Shown one piece after another: positions 37,036 through 49,110 of a DNA stretch of 64,000 nt. Position numbers and translations under genes: made by a program. The notes under the pieces were generated by a model, which worked only from the letters and a program-made list of their open reading frames with translations, was not told where the DNA came from and did not search any database. Positions within the stretch are counted from its first letter, which is position 1; each line of letters opens with the position of its first letter. Source of the DNA: Rhodoferax sp. OV413 (GTDB taxonomy: Bacteria > Pseudomonadota > Gammaproteobacteria > Pseudomonadales > Pseudohongiellaceae); contig CALQJO020000004.1 in the NCBI GenBank assembly GCA_943330915.2, positions 1-64,000 on the forward strand, written 5' to 3'.

Positions 37036-37656
37036 ATGAAAATTTTAGTTTCGATCTTTTTTTGGTGTTTTACCCTGTTTGCATCATCTGTGGCGCTGTC
37101 GCAAACCGCAACTTCATCGACAGCAGGTTTGACGGCTGTTGAGGCTGCTGAACAATCAGTCAATCAACTGCTGCAAACAGTGCAGGAGTTGCGACCGTAT
37201 TTTGATACAGATAAAGACAGATACTATGCTGGTGTTGAAGCCGAAGTGGCCAAGTTTGTTGATTTTCGCGAAGTTGCAGTGGGTGTGATGGCGCGTTTCT
37301 CTGAACAAGCAACCGAAGAGCAGATCATTGCTTTTGGTGAGAAATTGCGTTCCACCTTAACCCGATTTTATGGTTCGGCATTGGTAGAGTATGGCGGTCA
37401 GCAGTTGAATTTTTTACCGGCTACTGATGAGCCCGCTGATCCCTCTGCTGGCACCAATGTGCGCATGCAGATCGTATCCGAAGGCGCTCGCATCGAGCTG
37501 CAGTATGCGCTTTTCAGGAATGCTGAGAACGAGTGGAAGCTGCGCAATATTTTTGTTGGCGGCATCAATCTGCGTCGACAGTACCATACCCAGTTTGCTG
37601 CATTAATGACTCGCAATAACAATGATATCGATCAGGTGATTGCAGCCTGGCAGTGA
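37036..37656 (+). CDS. mlaC: MlaC-like phospholipid-binding ABC transporter protein
   Basis: A protein of 206 aa with a signal peptide (KILVSIFFWCFTLFASSVALSQ) and the Tgt2/MlaC domain, which shuttles phospholipids through the periplasm between MlaA and MlaFEDB. Family signatures include YYAGVEAEVAKFVDFREVAVGVM and the C-terminal IFVGGINLRRQYHTQF. The start at 37036 follows GAGGGA. In relatives mlaF, mlaE and mlaD precede mlaC and mlaB follows; here none is present, only kdsD across a 233-base gap upstream and ibaG 39 bases downstream. Confidence 0.92.
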   Translation: MKILVSIFFWCFTLFASSVALSQTATSSTAGLTAVEAAEQSVNQLLQTVQELRPYFDTDKDRYYAGVEAEVAKFVDFREVAVGVMARFSEQATEEQIIAFGEKLRSTLTRFYGSALVEYGGQQLNFLPATDEPADPSAGTNVRMQIVSEGARIELQYALFRNAENEWKLRNIFVGGINLRRQYHTQFAALMTRNNNDIDQVIAAWQ

Positions 37657-37695
37657 TTTGCAACAGATGTTGCACAGTTGGAGAGTGAGTGACAG

Positions 37696-37935
37696 ATGAG
37701 TATTGATGCGCAGGAAATAAATGAATTGCTCGTTGCCGCTTTGCCTGGTTGTCAGATCAATGTTGAAGGTGGCGGTGGCAAGTTTCAACTTGCCGCCATC
37801 GGAACCGTTTTTTCAGGTCTCGGTCAGGTCAAGCGGCAACAGCTGATTTATCAGTATTTGAATGAGTACATTGCATCTGGCGCAATCCATGCCATCAGCA
37901 TGAAACTGCATACGCCAGAGGAAGCTGTCAGCTGA
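37696..37935 (+). CDS. ibaG: BolA family protein IbaG
   Basis: A protein of 79 aa of the BolA/YrbA family, linked to iron-sulfur handling with monothiol glutaredoxin. It contains FQLAAIGTVFSGLGQVKRQQLIYQYL and the conserved histidine region AIHAISMKLHTPEE. The position between mlaC and murA is that of ibaG. The early loop reads GGGGKFQ where E. coli IbaG has a histidine. Downstream murA begins after 84 bases. Confidence 0.93.
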   Translation: MSIDAQEINELLVAALPGCQINVEGGGGKFQLAAIGTVFSGLGQVKRQQLIYQYLNEYIASGAIHAISMKLHTPEEAVS

Positions 37936-39282
<1,347 letters not shown>

Positions 39283-39311
39283 GAACGGGCGTAAGTCAAG
39301 GAAACCGCAGT

Positions 39312-39968
39312 ATGTTGGACGTGACAGGACAACCTATCGTAATGGCGCTGACCAAAGGTCGAATCCTGGAAGAGGTTATGCCTTTGCTGGCAGAAACCGG
39401 TATCCATCTGCTTGAGGATCACAGTAAAAGCCGTAAGCTGATTTTTGATACCAACGTGCCCGGGCTGCGCATCATGATTGTGCGTGGTTCGGATGTGCCC
39501 ACCTATGTTGAGTTTGGCAGTGCGGATATTGGTGTTGTGGGCAAAGACCTGTTGATGGAGTACGGCGAAGATGCCTTTTACGAGCCACTGGATCTAGGTA
39601 TTGCCCGTTGTCGGTTGATGACCGCTGCGCCTGTTGGCGCTCCGGCACCGCGAGGACGGGTCAAAGTGGCCAGCAAATTTGTCAACATTGCACGGCGTTA
39701 TTTTGCCGAGCAAGGTCTGCAGGCCGATATCATCAAGCTCAATGGGGCTCTTGAACTGGCACCTTCGATGGGATTGGCTGACTGGATCGTTGATATTGTT
39801 GATAGCGGCAACACACTGCGTGCCAACGGACTGGAACCTCTGCAGACCATTGCTCACATCAGCTCGCGGGTCATTGTTAACAAAGCCTCAATGAAGATGA
39901 AACACCAAGCCGTCAGCGGTTTGTTAAAAGAACTCGGGGACGTTGTGGCCAACCGGAGTGAGTCATGA
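39312..39968 (+). CDS. hisG: ATP phosphoribosyltransferase, short form
   Basis: A protein of 218 aa catalysing the first step of histidine synthesis. It shows [10 protein letters not shown], the substrate segment [14 protein letters not shown], and the PRPP-binding motif [18 protein letters not shown]. Its length marks the HisG-S form, which needs the HisZ regulatory subunit, encoded elsewhere. The ATG at 39312 has AAGGAAA upstream; an in-frame extension begins within murA. It overlaps hisD by 4 bases. Confidence 0.96.
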   Translation: MLDVTGQPIVMALTKGRILEEVMPLLAETGIHLLEDHSKSRKLIFDTNVPGLRIMIVRGSDVPTYVEFGSADIGVVGKDLLMEYGEDAFYEPLDLGIARCRLMTAAPVGAPAPRGRVKVASKFVNIARRYFAEQGLQADIIKLNGALELAPSMGLADWIVDIVDSGNTLRANGLEPLQTIAHISSRVIVNKASMKMKHQAVSGLLKELGDVVANRSES

Positions 39969-41308
39969 GTGCCAATATCATGATGCGCAGAATGATGTCG
40001 GAGAATGTGGATTTTGACACTGAGCTTGCTACCCTGCTTGACCGGCGCATGATTGAAGATGAAAAGATTAACAAGGTTGTCTCCGGTATTCTCGCCGATG
40101 TGAGACAGCGCGGCGATGAGGCGGTGCTTGAGTACACGCGTCAATTCGATAAACGTGATGTCAGCAGTATGTTCCAACTGGAAGTCAGTAAAGCACAAAT
40201 GCAGGCCGCACTGGACAAGCTGACGGTTGTACAACGTGACGCGTTGTTGAAGGCTGCCGAGCGAATTGGTCTGTATCACCAGCGTCAACTGCAACCATCG
40301 TGGCAGTATGAGGAGGAGGACGGTTCAGTCTATGGCCAGCTTGTTATTCCTCTGCAACGCGTGGGTTTATATGTGCCCGGCGGCAAGGCCAATTATCCAT
40401 CTTCGGTGTTAATGAATGCCATTCCTGCCCGCGTTGCCGGTGTTGAGGAAGTAATTGCAGTCGTCCCGACGCCTTATGGGGAGGATGCAGGCGGCGCCGG
40501 CCGGCTGATTTTTGCAGCGGCAGCTGTTGCCGGCGTGGACAGACTGTTTACCATTGGCGGTGCGCAGGCAATTGCTGCCCTGGCATTTGGGACGCAGACG
40601 ATTCCTCGTGTCGATAAAATCACCGGTCCTGGAAATGTTTATGTCGCTGCTGCAAAAAAGCAGGTATTTGGCGAAGTGGGTATCGACATGGTAGCCGGTC
40701 CATCTGAGCTCACGATTGTTTGTGATGGAAAGACCGATCCTGACTGGATCGCTATGGATCTGTTTTCACAGGCCGAGCATGATGAGCAGGCTCAGTCTAT
40801 TCTGATCAGCACCGACCGTGCATTTCTGGATGCCGTTCAAAACAGCATCAATCAATTGCTGCCGCAAATGAGCCGAGAGGCAATTATCCGTACCTCCTTG
40901 ACCGAGCGCGGAGCACTGATTTTTGCGGCCGACAAGGCCGAGGCACTGAGAGTTTGTAACCTGATTGCGCCGGAGCACCTGGAACTCTCGGTAGATGACC
41001 CACAGTCATGGTTGCCCGGCGTGCGTCATGCCGGCGCAATATTCATGGGCAGGCATACACCTGAGGCATTGGGTGATTATTGCGCAGGCCCTTGTCATGT
41101 CTTGCCGACTTCGGGCACGGCACGGTTTTTTTCGCCGCTGGGTGTTTATGATTTTCAGAAACGCAGCTCAATCATAAATTGTTCGCCGGCAGGTGCTGCC
41201 ACACTGGCTCCTGTGGCTGAAACTCTGGCTCTAAACGAACATTTGCAGGCACATGCTTTGTCGGCTGCCTGGCGGATTTCGGGCCGTCATACACCGGGAA
41301 AGGCATGA
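39965..41308 (+). CDS. hisD: Histidinol dehydrogenase
   Basis: A protein of 447 aa that oxidises histidinol to histidine with NAD. It shows [37 protein letters not shown], and the zinc-site [15 protein letters not shown], with [18 protein letters not shown] near the end. It is coupled to hisG by an ATGA overlap. hisC, often next, is not here: a divergently oriented algW follows 19 bases later. Confidence 0.97.
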   Translation: MSANIMMRRMMSENVDFDTELATLLDRRMIEDEKINKVVSGILADVRQRGDEAVLEYTRQFDKRDVSSMFQLEVSKAQMQAALDKLTVVQRDALLKAAERIGLYHQRQLQPSWQYEEEDGSVYGQLVIPLQRVGLYVPGGKANYPSSVLMNAIPARVAGVEEVIAVVPTPYGEDAGGAGRLIFAAAAVAGVDRLFTIGGAQAIAALAFGTQTIPRVDKITGPGNVYVAAAKKQVFGEVGIDMVAGPSELTIVCDGKTDPDWIAMDLFSQAEHDEQAQSILISTDRAFLDAVQNSINQLLPQMSREAIIRTSLTERGALIFAADKAEALRVCNLIAPEHLELSVDDPQSWLPGVRHAGAIFMGRHTPEALGDYCAGPCHVLPTSGTARFFSPLGVYDFQKRSSIINCSPAGAATLAPVAETLALNEHLQAHALSAAWRISGRHTPGKA

Positions 41309-41327
41309 GAAATACTATCGGTTGGCG

Positions 41328-42521
41328 TTAATTTTCTTGAGACTGGGTACGATATTGCGCTGTGCCTGTGCCCAGCACCACTGAGATCGTCTGATAATTG
41401 CCGGAGCGGAAAATCCGCAGATCAACACTTTCTCCAGGTGCTTTGCGATTAATCTGTTCAATAGCGCTAATGACACTGCGAATATCCTGATTATCGATTG
41501 CAGCCATCACGTCGCCGGCGCGCACACCTGCAATTTCTGCGGGGCTTCCCTCTGTCACCTGTTCGATCAACAGACCATAAATATCCGGGGTTCCGAAAAA
41601 ACTGGCACTTGATTCCGCGTTCAACATTTCTCCGGTGATTACCCCGAGATAACCTGGCGTTACTTCACCTCGTGCGATGAGTTGCTCAACAACAATCATC
41701 GCTTTATTCACAGGTACGGCAAAACCAATGCCGTCAGAGTTTCCGGTCTCGGAATAGATAAACGAGTTAATGCCAATGAGTTCTCCACGGGAGTTAATGA
41801 GTGCCCCGCCTGAGTTTCCATAGTTCATGGCAGCATCTGTCTGTATGTATTCCACAATCGGCAGCCCGTCACGCGGGATACCCAATGCGCTGACAATACC
41901 GCTGGAAACTGACTTTTGAGTCATCAGATCTCTGCGCGGATAACCGATCGTCAGCACTGAATCACCGACGCGCACGCTATCGGAGGAGCCGATAGGTACT
42001 GGTGGGGGCAGCATTCCGCTGTCGACTTGCAGCAATGCGAGATCTGTACTTGGGTCAGATCCGATGAGAGTTGCCCGTGCCGTAACACTGGTCTGTTGTG
42101 AGTTGTAGAAGTGAACTTCAATATCCTCCGCTCCTTCAATGACATGAAGCGCTGTCAGAATATGTCCTTCATCGCTGACCGCTACACCCGATCCCAGGCT
42201 TTCCCACAGACGTTCGGAAGGTATTTTTTGCAGCAGATCGCGCAACGCCGCCGGAATCTCCTCAGCGGGTGGTAATTGAATTTGTTCGCGGATAGTAGAG
42301 TGTATGCTGACTACTGATGGAGCGGCCCTGGTGATGGCGTCTGCGAAAGAATCCGCTGGAGTGATGTTCACCTGAGAAGATGGCATTGCTGAAAAAGCAA
42401 GCGGTGCACTTTCTTCCAGCAGTTGACGTACTTGCTGCATTTGTTGGTACTGCGCAAGTACCAATGCCAGAAGCACGCCGCTGATAACGGGCCAGCCTAT
42501 AAATTGAAGAACTTTTTTCAT
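41328..42521 (-). CDS. algW: DegS/AlgW-type periplasmic serine protease
   Basis: A protein of 397 aa with one N-terminal membrane anchor, a trypsin-like domain and one PDZ domain (about residues 285-380). The catalytic triad is His126 (TALHVIEG), Asp160 (DPSTDLALL) and Ser237 (NYGNSGGALI). DegS/AlgW senses misfolded outer-membrane proteins and begins cleavage of the anti-sigma factor RseA/MucA. A linker of about 25 residues between the first strand and the catalytic core (around LPPAEEIPAALRDLLQKI) is longer than in E. coli DegS. It is convergent with hisD and divergent from nif3. Confidence 0.93.
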   Translation of the reverse strand: MKKVLQFIGWPVISGVLLALVLAQYQQMQQVRQLLEESAPLAFSAMPSSQVNITPADSFADAITRAAPSVVSIHSTIREQIQLPPAEEIPAALRDLLQKIPSERLWESLGSGVAVSDEGHILTALHVIEGAEDIEVHFYNSQQTSVTARATLIGSDPSTDLALLQVDSGMLPPPVPIGSSDSVRVGDSVLTIGYPRRDLMTQKSVSSGIVSALGIPRDGLPIVEYIQTDAAMNYGNSGGALINSRGELIGINSFIYSETGNSDGIGFAVPVNKAMIVVEQLIARGEVTPGYLGVITGEMLNAESSASFFGTPDIYGLLIEQVTEGSPAEIAGVRAGDVMAAIDNQDIRSVISAIEQINRKAPGESVDLRIFRSGNYQTISVVLGTGTAQYRTQSQEN

Positions 42522-42680
42522 GAATAAATCAGTACAGCCCGGTTGTGATTACTTTTGGTGAATGCGCGTTGATGTCTGCTAACTTGCGGTAACAACGTAC
42601 ATCACTGATACTCGGCGCATTATGCGAAGATTTGTGCAGTAAGTGAAGGCAAATAGCAGTTATCCAAAGGTAAGGCGCTG

Positions 42681-43442
42681 ATGGCGATCGAATTGAAAAA
42701 AATGTTGGCAGAAATCAACAAGGCACTGCGTCCCGAGCTCTTCAGCGACTATTGCCCTAATGGGTTGCAGGTTGAGGGTAAGGCCGTTGTAAGACACCTG
42801 GTTTCCGGCGTAACCGCAAGTCAACGCTTGTTGGATGCCGCGATCGAACAGGGTGCGGATGCCATTATTGTGCATCACGGTTACTTCTGGCGCGGAGAAG
42901 ACTCTGCCATTACCGGCCTGAAACGACGAAGACTCAAGACCTTGCTGGATGCAGATGTCAGTCTGCTCGCTTATCATCTGCCTCTGGATGCACATGCAGA
43001 GCTGGGAAACAACATACAGTTGGCGAAGATGCTGGGTCTGATTCCGACCGCGGAACTGATGCGCCAGAATAATCAGGTGATGGGGCTGGTGTGTGATCTG
43101 AGTGAGCAAATCAATGCGAATGTTTTGCAGCAGCGCATCGCGCTGGCGTTGAATCGTCAACCCTTACACATCGAGGGCCGTGAAAGATTGATCAGCCGTG
43201 TTGCTTTGTGCACGGGCGCTGCTCAGCACTACATCGAACAGGCGGCTGCAGTGGGGGCGGATGTGTATATATCGGGCGAGATTTCAGAGCAGACTGTCCA
43301 CAGTGCGCGTGAACATGGCCTGCATTACTTCGCTGCAGGCCATCATGCGACCGAACGTTATGGCATCAAAGCGCTGGGAGATTGGGCTGCTCAGCGCTTC
43401 AACATACAACACACCTTTATCGATATCGATAACCCGGCTTGA
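42681..43442 (+). CDS. Nif3-like dinuclear metal center protein
   Basis: A protein of 253 aa of the NIF3/YbgI family, whose members bind two metal ions and have GTP cyclohydrolase I type 2 annotation of doubtful validity. It shows FSDYCPNGLQVEG, the metal-site IIVHHGYFWRGED, YHLPLDAHAELGNN and the C-terminal AGHHATERYG. Function is not established. It lies between algW and cysNC, the same order as in Pseudomonas. Confidence 0.92.
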   Translation: MAIELKKMLAEINKALRPELFSDYCPNGLQVEGKAVVRHLVSGVTASQRLLDAAIEQGADAIIVHHGYFWRGEDSAITGLKRRRLKTLLDADVSLLAYHLPLDAHAELGNNIQLAKMLGLIPTAELMRQNNQVMGLVCDLSEQINANVLQQRIALALNRQPLHIEGRERLISRVALCTGAAQHYIEQAAAVGADVYISGEISEQTVHSAREHGLHYFAAGHHATERYGIKALGDWAAQRFNIQHTFIDIDNPA

Positions 43443-43463
43443 AAGATCGGGCTTCGTTTCCTG

Positions 43464-45377
43464 TCAGCGAGCAGCGATAAATGCTTTGGATTCCATCAGG
43501 CCGATGACCTCATCCAGACAGTCTTCAACAGTCAAAACACTGGTATCGAGTTCTATATCGATATGTTCCGGCCTGGAATATGGATTTGAGAGCCCTGTCA
43601 CATCGGCAGAGCTGGTTGCCTCTGCCGCAGCGTAGATGCCGCTGGGGTCACGTTGTTTGCAGACATCCATGGGTGGATTCAGGTAAATCACCAAGCAATT
43701 ATCCTTACCGATGACACTCAGCGCATGTTCCCGTGATTCAGGATTAGGCGCGACGAAGGCTGCACAGCATATAAGTCCTGAATCGTTGAGCAGGCGCGCA
43801 ATGTGCGCGCTACGTCGGAGATTCTCCGCGCGCCCCTGGACATCGTGCTGCAGGTCTTTGCTAATACCTAGGCGAATTGCTTTGTCTTCCAGAACTGCAC
43901 TCACGCGGCCTAAATCAAACAAGCGCCGTTCAAGTCCATGAGCCAAAGTTGATTTTCCGGACCCCGAGACACCAATAAACATGATGGTGACGGGTTTTTG
44001 GCCGTAACGGGCAGAGCGCTCTTCTTTGGTGACATGAATAGTGCTGCTGCGCTTAATCTGTCGATTGGCAGCAGCAATTTCCAGGTCAATCATGCCGGCG
44101 CCAACGGTCACGTTGGTCAGGCGGTCTATGACAATAAAGCCGCCGGTGCCACGGTTTCTTTCATAACTGTCTACACATACCGGTTGGTCAACGCTGATTT
44201 CACACAATCCGATTTCATTGAGTTCCAGCCCCGGTGCAGGTATTTCCTGCAACGTGTTGACGTCGATTCTGTGTTTGATGGCGGTCACGCGGCCGCTGAT
44301 AGTTTTGCCGCCCAGTTTAAAGTCGTATAGTTTGCCGGGGAGCAGTGCCGCTTCAGTCATCCACACCACAGTGGCATCAAACTCCACTGCGATCACTGGC
44401 GAATTGTCACGGTGCACAATCATGTCGCCTCGACTAACATCAATTTCATCTTCAAGTGTCAGGGTGATCGCCATATCCGCGAATGCCATTTCCAGCTCTT
44501 CGTCGTAGGTCACTATGGATTTAACGCGACTCTTTTTGCCGGATGGCATCACCGCAATTTCATCACCTTTGCGCACTACCCCCGATGCTACTGTGCCACA
44601 GAAGCCTCGGAAGTTAAGATTGGGACGATTCACGTATTGCACGGGATAACGGAAGTCATCAAAGTTTCGGTCTTCTGCTATTTCTACGTGCTCCAGCAGC
44701 GACATCAACGCAGGGCCTTGATACCAGCTCATCGATGCGCTCGGATTAACCACGTTGTCGCCGTCCAGTGCCGACATGGGAATGAAGTGAAATTCTGCTT
44801 TACGCAGTTTTTTGCTGAAGGCTGTGTAGTCTGCTTTGATTTTTTCAAATATACCCTGACTGTAGCCAACCAGATCCATTTTGTTGATTGCGACAACGAT
44901 ATGCTTGATGCCAAGCAGCGAGGTTATAAAACTGTGCCTTCGGGTCTGAACCTGAACACCATAACGAGCGTCGATCAATATGATTGCCAGATCACAGGTT
45001 GATGCCCCTGTTGCCATATTGCGGGTGTACTGCTCGTGGCCGGGTGTGTCGGCAATAATAAATTTGCGTTTTGAGGTCGAGAAATAGCGATACGCTACGT
45101 CAATGGTAATACCTTGCTCGCGCTCGGCCTGCAGACCATCAACCAGCAGTGCCAGGTCGACCTTGCCACCGGTGGTGCCTGATTTGATGCTGTCTTTGGT
45201 GATGGCAGCCAGCTGATCTTCATAAATCATTTTGGAGTCATGCAGCAGTCGCCCGATAAGGGTACTCTTTCCGTCGTCTACGCTGCCGCAGGTCAGCAGG
45301 CGCAGAAGTTCCTTGCGTTCATGTTGCGCGAGGTAGGCATTTATGTCGGTGCTGATAAGATCGGATTGATGTGACAT
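43464..45377 (-). CDS. cysNC: Bifunctional sulfate adenylyltransferase GTPase subunit / APS kinase
   Basis: A fusion of CysN and CysC, 637 aa. The N-terminal GTPase (about residues 20-440, EF-Tu-like) shows [20 protein letters not shown] and INKMDL. The C-terminal APS kinase (about 460-630) shows GVSGSGKST and a lid region. With CysD it makes APS, and the C-terminal domain makes PAPS. The start at 45377 lies one base after the cysD stop; the longer frame runs into cysD. Fused CysNC is common in Pseudomonas and other bacteria. Confidence 0.96.
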   Translation of the reverse strand: MSHQSDLISTDINAYLAQHERKELLRLLTCGSVDDGKSTLIGRLLHDSKMIYEDQLAAITKDSIKSGTTGGKVDLALLVDGLQAEREQGITIDVAYRYFSTSKRKFIIADTPGHEQYTRNMATGASTCDLAIILIDARYGVQVQTRRHSFITSLLGIKHIVVAINKMDLVGYSQGIFEKIKADYTAFSKKLRKAEFHFIPMSALDGDNVVNPSASMSWYQGPALMSLLEHVEIAEDRNFDDFRYPVQYVNRPNLNFRGFCGTVASGVVRKGDEIAVMPSGKKSRVKSIVTYDEELEMAFADMAITLTLEDEIDVSRGDMIVHRDNSPVIAVEFDATVVWMTEAALLPGKLYDFKLGGKTISGRVTAIKHRIDVNTLQEIPAPGLELNEIGLCEISVDQPVCVDSYERNRGTGGFIVIDRLTNVTVGAGMIDLEIAAANRQIKRSSTIHVTKEERSARYGQKPVTIMFIGVSGSGKSTLAHGLERRLFDLGRVSAVLEDKAIRLGISKDLQHDVQGRAENLRRSAHIARLLNDSGLICCAAFVAPNPESREHALSVIGKDNCLVIYLNPPMDVCKQRDPSGIYAAAEATSSADVTGLSNPYSRPEHIDIELDTSVLTVEDCLDEVIGLMESKAFIAAR

Positions 45378-45378
45378 G

Positions 45379-46284
45379 TCAGAAGTACCCCTTGCGCTTT
45401 TTCTCTTCCATAGAACCTGCCTGATCTGAATCAATCAGACGCCCTTGCCGTTCGGAGCTTGTGGTCAACAACATTTCCTGAATAATGTCAGGCAGAGTGG
45501 TGGCGGCAGACTCAACAGCTCCGGTTAGCGGATAACAGCCGAGTGTGCGGAAGCGCACCATTTTGTGCTCAACTGTTTTACCTTCAAGAGGCATGCGGTC
45601 ATCATCGACCATGATGTCTACACCATCTATGGCGACGACTGGGCGCTCTTTAGCAAAATACAACGGTACGATTTCTATGTTGTTAAGATAAATATATTGC
45701 CAGATATCCAGTTCAGTCCAATTGGACAAAGGGAACACGCGTATGCTTTCGCCTTTGTTAACCTTGCAGTTGTATATGTTCCAGAGTTCTGGGCGCTGAT
45801 TTTTAGGGTCCCAACGGTGATTTTTGTCGCGGAACGAAAACACACGCTCTTTGGCTCGTGATTTTTCTTCATCCCGGCGTCCGCCACCAAACGCTGCATC
45901 AAATTTATGTTTGTCGAGCGCCTGACGCAGACTTTGGGTTTTCATCACGTCTGTGTGTTTCTCACTGCCATGAGTAAATGGACCTATACCTGCAGCGACT
46001 CCTTCCTGATTGATATTTACGATCAAATCCAATCCAAGTTTCTTCATCTGCGTGTCGCGGAACTCAATCATCTCGCGAAATTTCCAAGTGGTGTCCACAT
46101 GCATCAGCGGAAAAGGCAGCCTGCCAGGATAAAAAGCCTTCAAGGCCAGATGCAGCATCACTGAAGAATCTTTGCCTATCGAATAAAGCATGACCGGGTT
46201 ATCAAATTCCGCTGCGACTTCGCGAATGATGTGAATACTTTCTGCTTCCAGTTGCTTCAAATGAGTCAGGTTGTAATCAGTCAT
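45379..46284 (-). CDS. cysD: Sulfate adenylyltransferase subunit 2
   Basis: A protein of 301 aa of the PP-loop ATP pyrophosphatase type, adenylating sulfate with CysN. It shows the PP-loop [18 protein letters not shown] near residue 32, [19 protein letters not shown]-type sequence (here starting FDAAFGG) and [15 protein letters not shown]. It heads the cysD-cysNC operon for assimilatory sulfate activation. A small dyad (CAGAGA-TAAGT-TCTCTG, 46316-46332) lies in the 107-base gap upstream. Confidence 0.96.
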   Translation of the reverse strand: MTDYNLTHLKQLEAESIHIIREVAAEFDNPVMLYSIGKDSSVMLHLALKAFYPGRLPFPLMHVDTTWKFREMIEFRDTQMKKLGLDLIVNINQEGVAAGIGPFTHGSEKHTDVMKTQSLRQALDKHKFDAAFGGGRRDEEKSRAKERVFSFRDKNHRWDPKNQRPELWNIYNCKVNKGESIRVFPLSNWTELDIWQYIYLNNIEIVPLYFAKERPVVAIDGVDIMVDDDRMPLEGKTVEHKMVRFRTLGCYPLTGAVESAATTLPDIIQEMLLTTSSERQGRLIDSDQAGSMEEKKRKGYF

Positions 46285-46391
46285 GATTTAGCCTTCAGTT
46301 TGGCGCAGCAAAGCACAGAGATAAGTTCTCTGCAGCGGCTGCCGGATTGTCTGGTTGGTTTTGTAACAGGATCTAGCCGTAAATCTATTGC

Positions 46392-46829
46392 TCAGCGATC
46401 ATCATCCATGTGCTTTTGTCGTTCAAGGCCAAATCCCTCTGATAGTGCGCCGCTCTGGTTGCCATCGCGTCGTGGCGCATAATCCTTGGGCGGTTCGATG
46501 GTGTCCACATCAGCACCCGAGAACATCGACTGATCAGCGGGAGGCAATAGTTTGATGGCGACTTCTTCATGACAAAGATCCTGGGCGCCTCTGGATAGAT
46601 GTTGATACACATCGCGATAGCTTTCCGTCATGTTGTGAACAAGATCGGCAGTAGCACTGAAATGCTCGCTCACATGGTCTCTGTAATCAGCATGAGACCG
46701 CTGAAGCTCCTTAATCTTTGCTTCAAGTTCCTCAATCTTTGATGGGCTGTTGTTGCTCAGTCGAGACGCTGCAAAGAGGCCAGCCACTACTCCGACCACA
46801 AGGCAAAAAATGCCAGTTAACCATATCAT
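46392..46829 (-). CDS. zapG: Envelope/division protein ZapG (YhcB, DUF1043)
   Basis: A protein of 145 aa with one N-terminal membrane helix (residues 4-24), then a coiled coil (IEELEAKIKELQRSHADYRDHVSEHF) and the family segment ATADLVHNMTESYRDVYQHLSRGA. The C-terminus is polar and disordered. In E. coli it affects cell envelope growth and division. It is divergent from zapE, the usual arrangement. Confidence 0.93.
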   Translation of the reverse strand: MIWLTGIFCLVVGVVAGLFAASRLSNNSPSKIEELEAKIKELQRSHADYRDHVSEHFSATADLVHNMTESYRDVYQHLSRGAQDLCHEEVAIKLLPPADQSMFSGADVDTIEPPKDYAPRRDGNQSGALSEGFGLERQKHMDDDR

Positions 46830-47000
46830 TGGCTGCTATCCCTCAGACAAATGCCGCGAGTATATCTCGTAAATGCCAGTTTAACCCACCGGAAGTCTAA
46901 CACGAAGGTGAGTAATTGTTAGTGGACTGTCGGGTTTCGGGTTGGTGTCCAGTGACAAGATGACTTAAAATGCGTGCCTTTCAATCAGATCACAGACGAA

Positions 47001-48110
47001 ATGCCTTCTCCTCTTCAATGTTATCTGGACGATCTGGCGAAAGGAATCATCAAGCCTGATGCAGACCAAGAGTTGGCAGTCAATGAACTGCAGCGCTTGT
47101 TTGACGAGTTGTTGCATTCCAGAGAAAAGTCGTCTGGCTGGCTGGCATCGCTGGCTGCCGGGGTAGGTATCGGGCGTCAGCGTGCTCCCATCAAAGGCCT
47201 CTATATGTACGGAGGGGTAGGCCGGGGCAAAACATACCTGATGGATACTTTTTTTGATTGCCTACCATTCGACAGCAAACAGCGGACTCACTTTCATCGT
47301 TTTATGCAACAGGTGCACGCTGAGTTGGCTACCTTTAAACTACAGAAAAATCCTTTGGAGCTTGTTGCGGCGAGCATCGCTAGTCGCGCTAGCGTGCTGT
47401 GTTTCGACGAATTTTTTGTTTCTGATATCGGCGACGCCATGATTCTGGGTGGTCTGCTGGAACATCTGATGGAAGAAGGGGTGGTGTTGGTTGCAACCTC
47501 CAATATTCATCCTGATGGTCTGTATGCCAATGGTCTCCAGCGCTCACGGTTTCTGCCGGCCATTGATTTGCTGCACAAGCACACCCGGGTGTTTGAGTTG
47601 GATGGATGCGTTGATTACCGTTTGCGCGCCCTTAAGCAGGCGTGCCTTTATTTCACGCCACTAGGCGTAGAAGCAGATGCAGCTTTGCTGGAGGGATTTA
47701 ACAGCCTGCTTTATGGGCATTCTGAGCGAATTAATGATTGCGCCATCGAGATTCTTGGCAGGGCTGTCCCTGCGCGTATGGTCACCGATGGTGTTGCATG
47801 GTTTGATTTTTCACAGTTGTGTGGGGGGGCAAGAAGTGCTTTCGACTATATTGAGCTGGCAAGGCAGTTCCATTCCATCGTGCTGAGTAACGTGCCTCAG
47901 ATGACTGCTGCTCAGGATGATCTGGCGCGTAGGTTTGTTAGTCTGATTGATGAGCTTTACGACCGGCATGTGAAACTCTTGCTGTCTGTATCGGTGCCCT
48001 TGACTGAGCTTTATACAGGTACTTCATTGACGTTTGTTTTTGAGCGGACGCGCAGTCGGCTGCTTGAGATGCAGTCCGAGGATTATTTGGGATTGGAACA
48101 CAGACCTTAG
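47001..48110 (+). CDS. zapE: Cell division protein ZapE (AFG1-like ATPase)
   Basis: A protein of 369 aa of the AFG1/YhcM ATPase family, associated with FtsZ ring function under stress. It shows Walker A GGVGRGKTYLMD near residue 75, Walker B VLCFDEFFVSDIGDAMIL and the sensor segment LVATSNIHPDGLYANGLQR. The start at 47001 matches the family N-terminus (PLQCYLDDLAKG); a GTG at 46974 gives 9 more residues. Neither has a strong ribosome site. Confidence 0.93.
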   Translation: MPSPLQCYLDDLAKGIIKPDADQELAVNELQRLFDELLHSREKSSGWLASLAAGVGIGRQRAPIKGLYMYGGVGRGKTYLMDTFFDCLPFDSKQRTHFHRFMQQVHAELATFKLQKNPLELVAASIASRASVLCFDEFFVSDIGDAMILGGLLEHLMEEGVVLVATSNIHPDGLYANGLQRSRFLPAIDLLHKHTRVFELDGCVDYRLRALKQACLYFTPLGVEADAALLEGFNSLLYGHSERINDCAIEILGRAVPARMVTDGVAWFDFSQLCGGARSAFDYIELARQFHSIVLSNVPQMTAAQDDLARRFVSLIDELYDRHVKLLLSVSVPLTELYTGTSLTFVFERTRSRLLEMQSEDYLGLEHRP

Positions 48111-48210
48111 GCCGGCGCTTGCAGTAATTGAGAACAAAGTGCTTGAAGTTTCCAAGATGCTTCGGTAGTATTCGCGCTCCCTGAAGATAATGCCCGTTCG
48201 GTGACGTTTC

Positions 48211-48639
48211 ATGAAGACTTTTAGTGCCAAACCACAGAATGTAGAACACAATTGGTTGCTCGTGGATGCAGAAGGCCAGACCCTTGGCCGAATCGCAACC
48301 GAGATTGCTTCCCGCCTACGCGGCAAGCACAAGCCTGAATATACTCCACACGTAGATACAGGCGATTTTGTGGTCGTGATCAATGCAGAAAAAGTGCGTG
48401 TCACCGGCAACAAAGCAAAAGATAAAATGTATCATCACCACACCGGTTTTCCTGGTGGCCTAAAGTCTTTCAGCTTCGAAAAGTTGATGGATAGAGCTCC
48501 TGATCGCGTTTTGAAACTTGCGATAAAGGGTATGTTGCCCCGCACTCCGTTGGGTCGTGCTATGTTCAAAAAGCTCAAAGTGTATGCGGGTAACGAGCAC
48601 CCGCATGCGGCACAACAGCCGCAGGCACTGCAACTGTAA
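48211..48639 (+). CDS. rplM: 50S ribosomal protein L13
   Basis: A protein of 142 aa, the full E. coli length, with [20 protein letters not shown], the [18 protein letters not shown] segment and [20 protein letters not shown]. It forms an operon with rpsI 27 bases downstream. In E. coli L13 represses its own operon through a leader structure; the 100-base leader here is not obviously similar. Confidence 0.98.
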   Translation: MKTFSAKPQNVEHNWLLVDAEGQTLGRIATEIASRLRGKHKPEYTPHVDTGDFVVVINAEKVRVTGNKAKDKMYHHHTGFPGGLKSFSFEKLMDRAPDRVLKLAIKGMLPRTPLGRAMFKKLKVYAGNEHPHAAQQPQALQL

Positions 48640-48666
48640 GTTTTCGACGAGGTTTACTGAGTCCTT

Positions 48667-49059
48667 ATGGCTACAACACAATATTACGGCACCGGCCGAC
48701 GAAAGACAGCAACCGCGCGCGTTTTTATCAGCAAGGGGACTGGCACCATCAGTATTAACAACCGCACGCTGGATAATTTTTTCGGCCGTGAAGTTGCCCG
48801 AATGATTGTGCAGCAGCCCTTGGAATTGGTTGAAATGGTTGGCAAGTTTGATCTGAAAGTAACCGTAAGTGGCGGTGGAAGTTTTGGTCAGGCAGGCGCC
48901 ATACGTCACGGTTTGACTCGCGCATTGATCGCATACGACGAAGAACTGCGATCCCCTCTGCGTAAGGCTGGTTTTGTTACGCGTGATGCTCGTGCGGTCG
49001 AGCGGAAAAAAGTGGGTCTTCGGAAAGCGCGCAAGCGTCCTCAGTACTCCAAGCGTTAA
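48667..49059 (+). CDS. rpsI: 30S ribosomal protein S9
   Basis: A protein of 130 aa with [16 protein letters not shown] at the N-terminus, [19 protein letters not shown] in the middle and the conserved basic tail ending KRPQYSKR, which reaches the P site. It is co-transcribed with rplM and followed by a strong intrinsic terminator. Confidence 0.98.
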   Translation: MATTQYYGTGRRKTATARVFISKGTGTISINNRTLDNFFGREVARMIVQQPLELVEMVGKFDLKVTVSGGGSFGQAGAIRHGLTRALIAYDEELRSPLRKAGFVTRDARAVERKKVGLRKARKRPQYSKR

Positions 49060-49110
49060 TACTCCTTGGTTCCCTCCACAATTCCTCGGAATTGTGGGGG
49101 GTTGCTTAGT

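Noticed and set aside
46316-46332. Inverted repeat CAGAGA-TAAGT-TCTCTG upstream of cysD
   Set aside because: The stem is only six pairs with no T-run or known CysB-like pattern; too weak to call a site.
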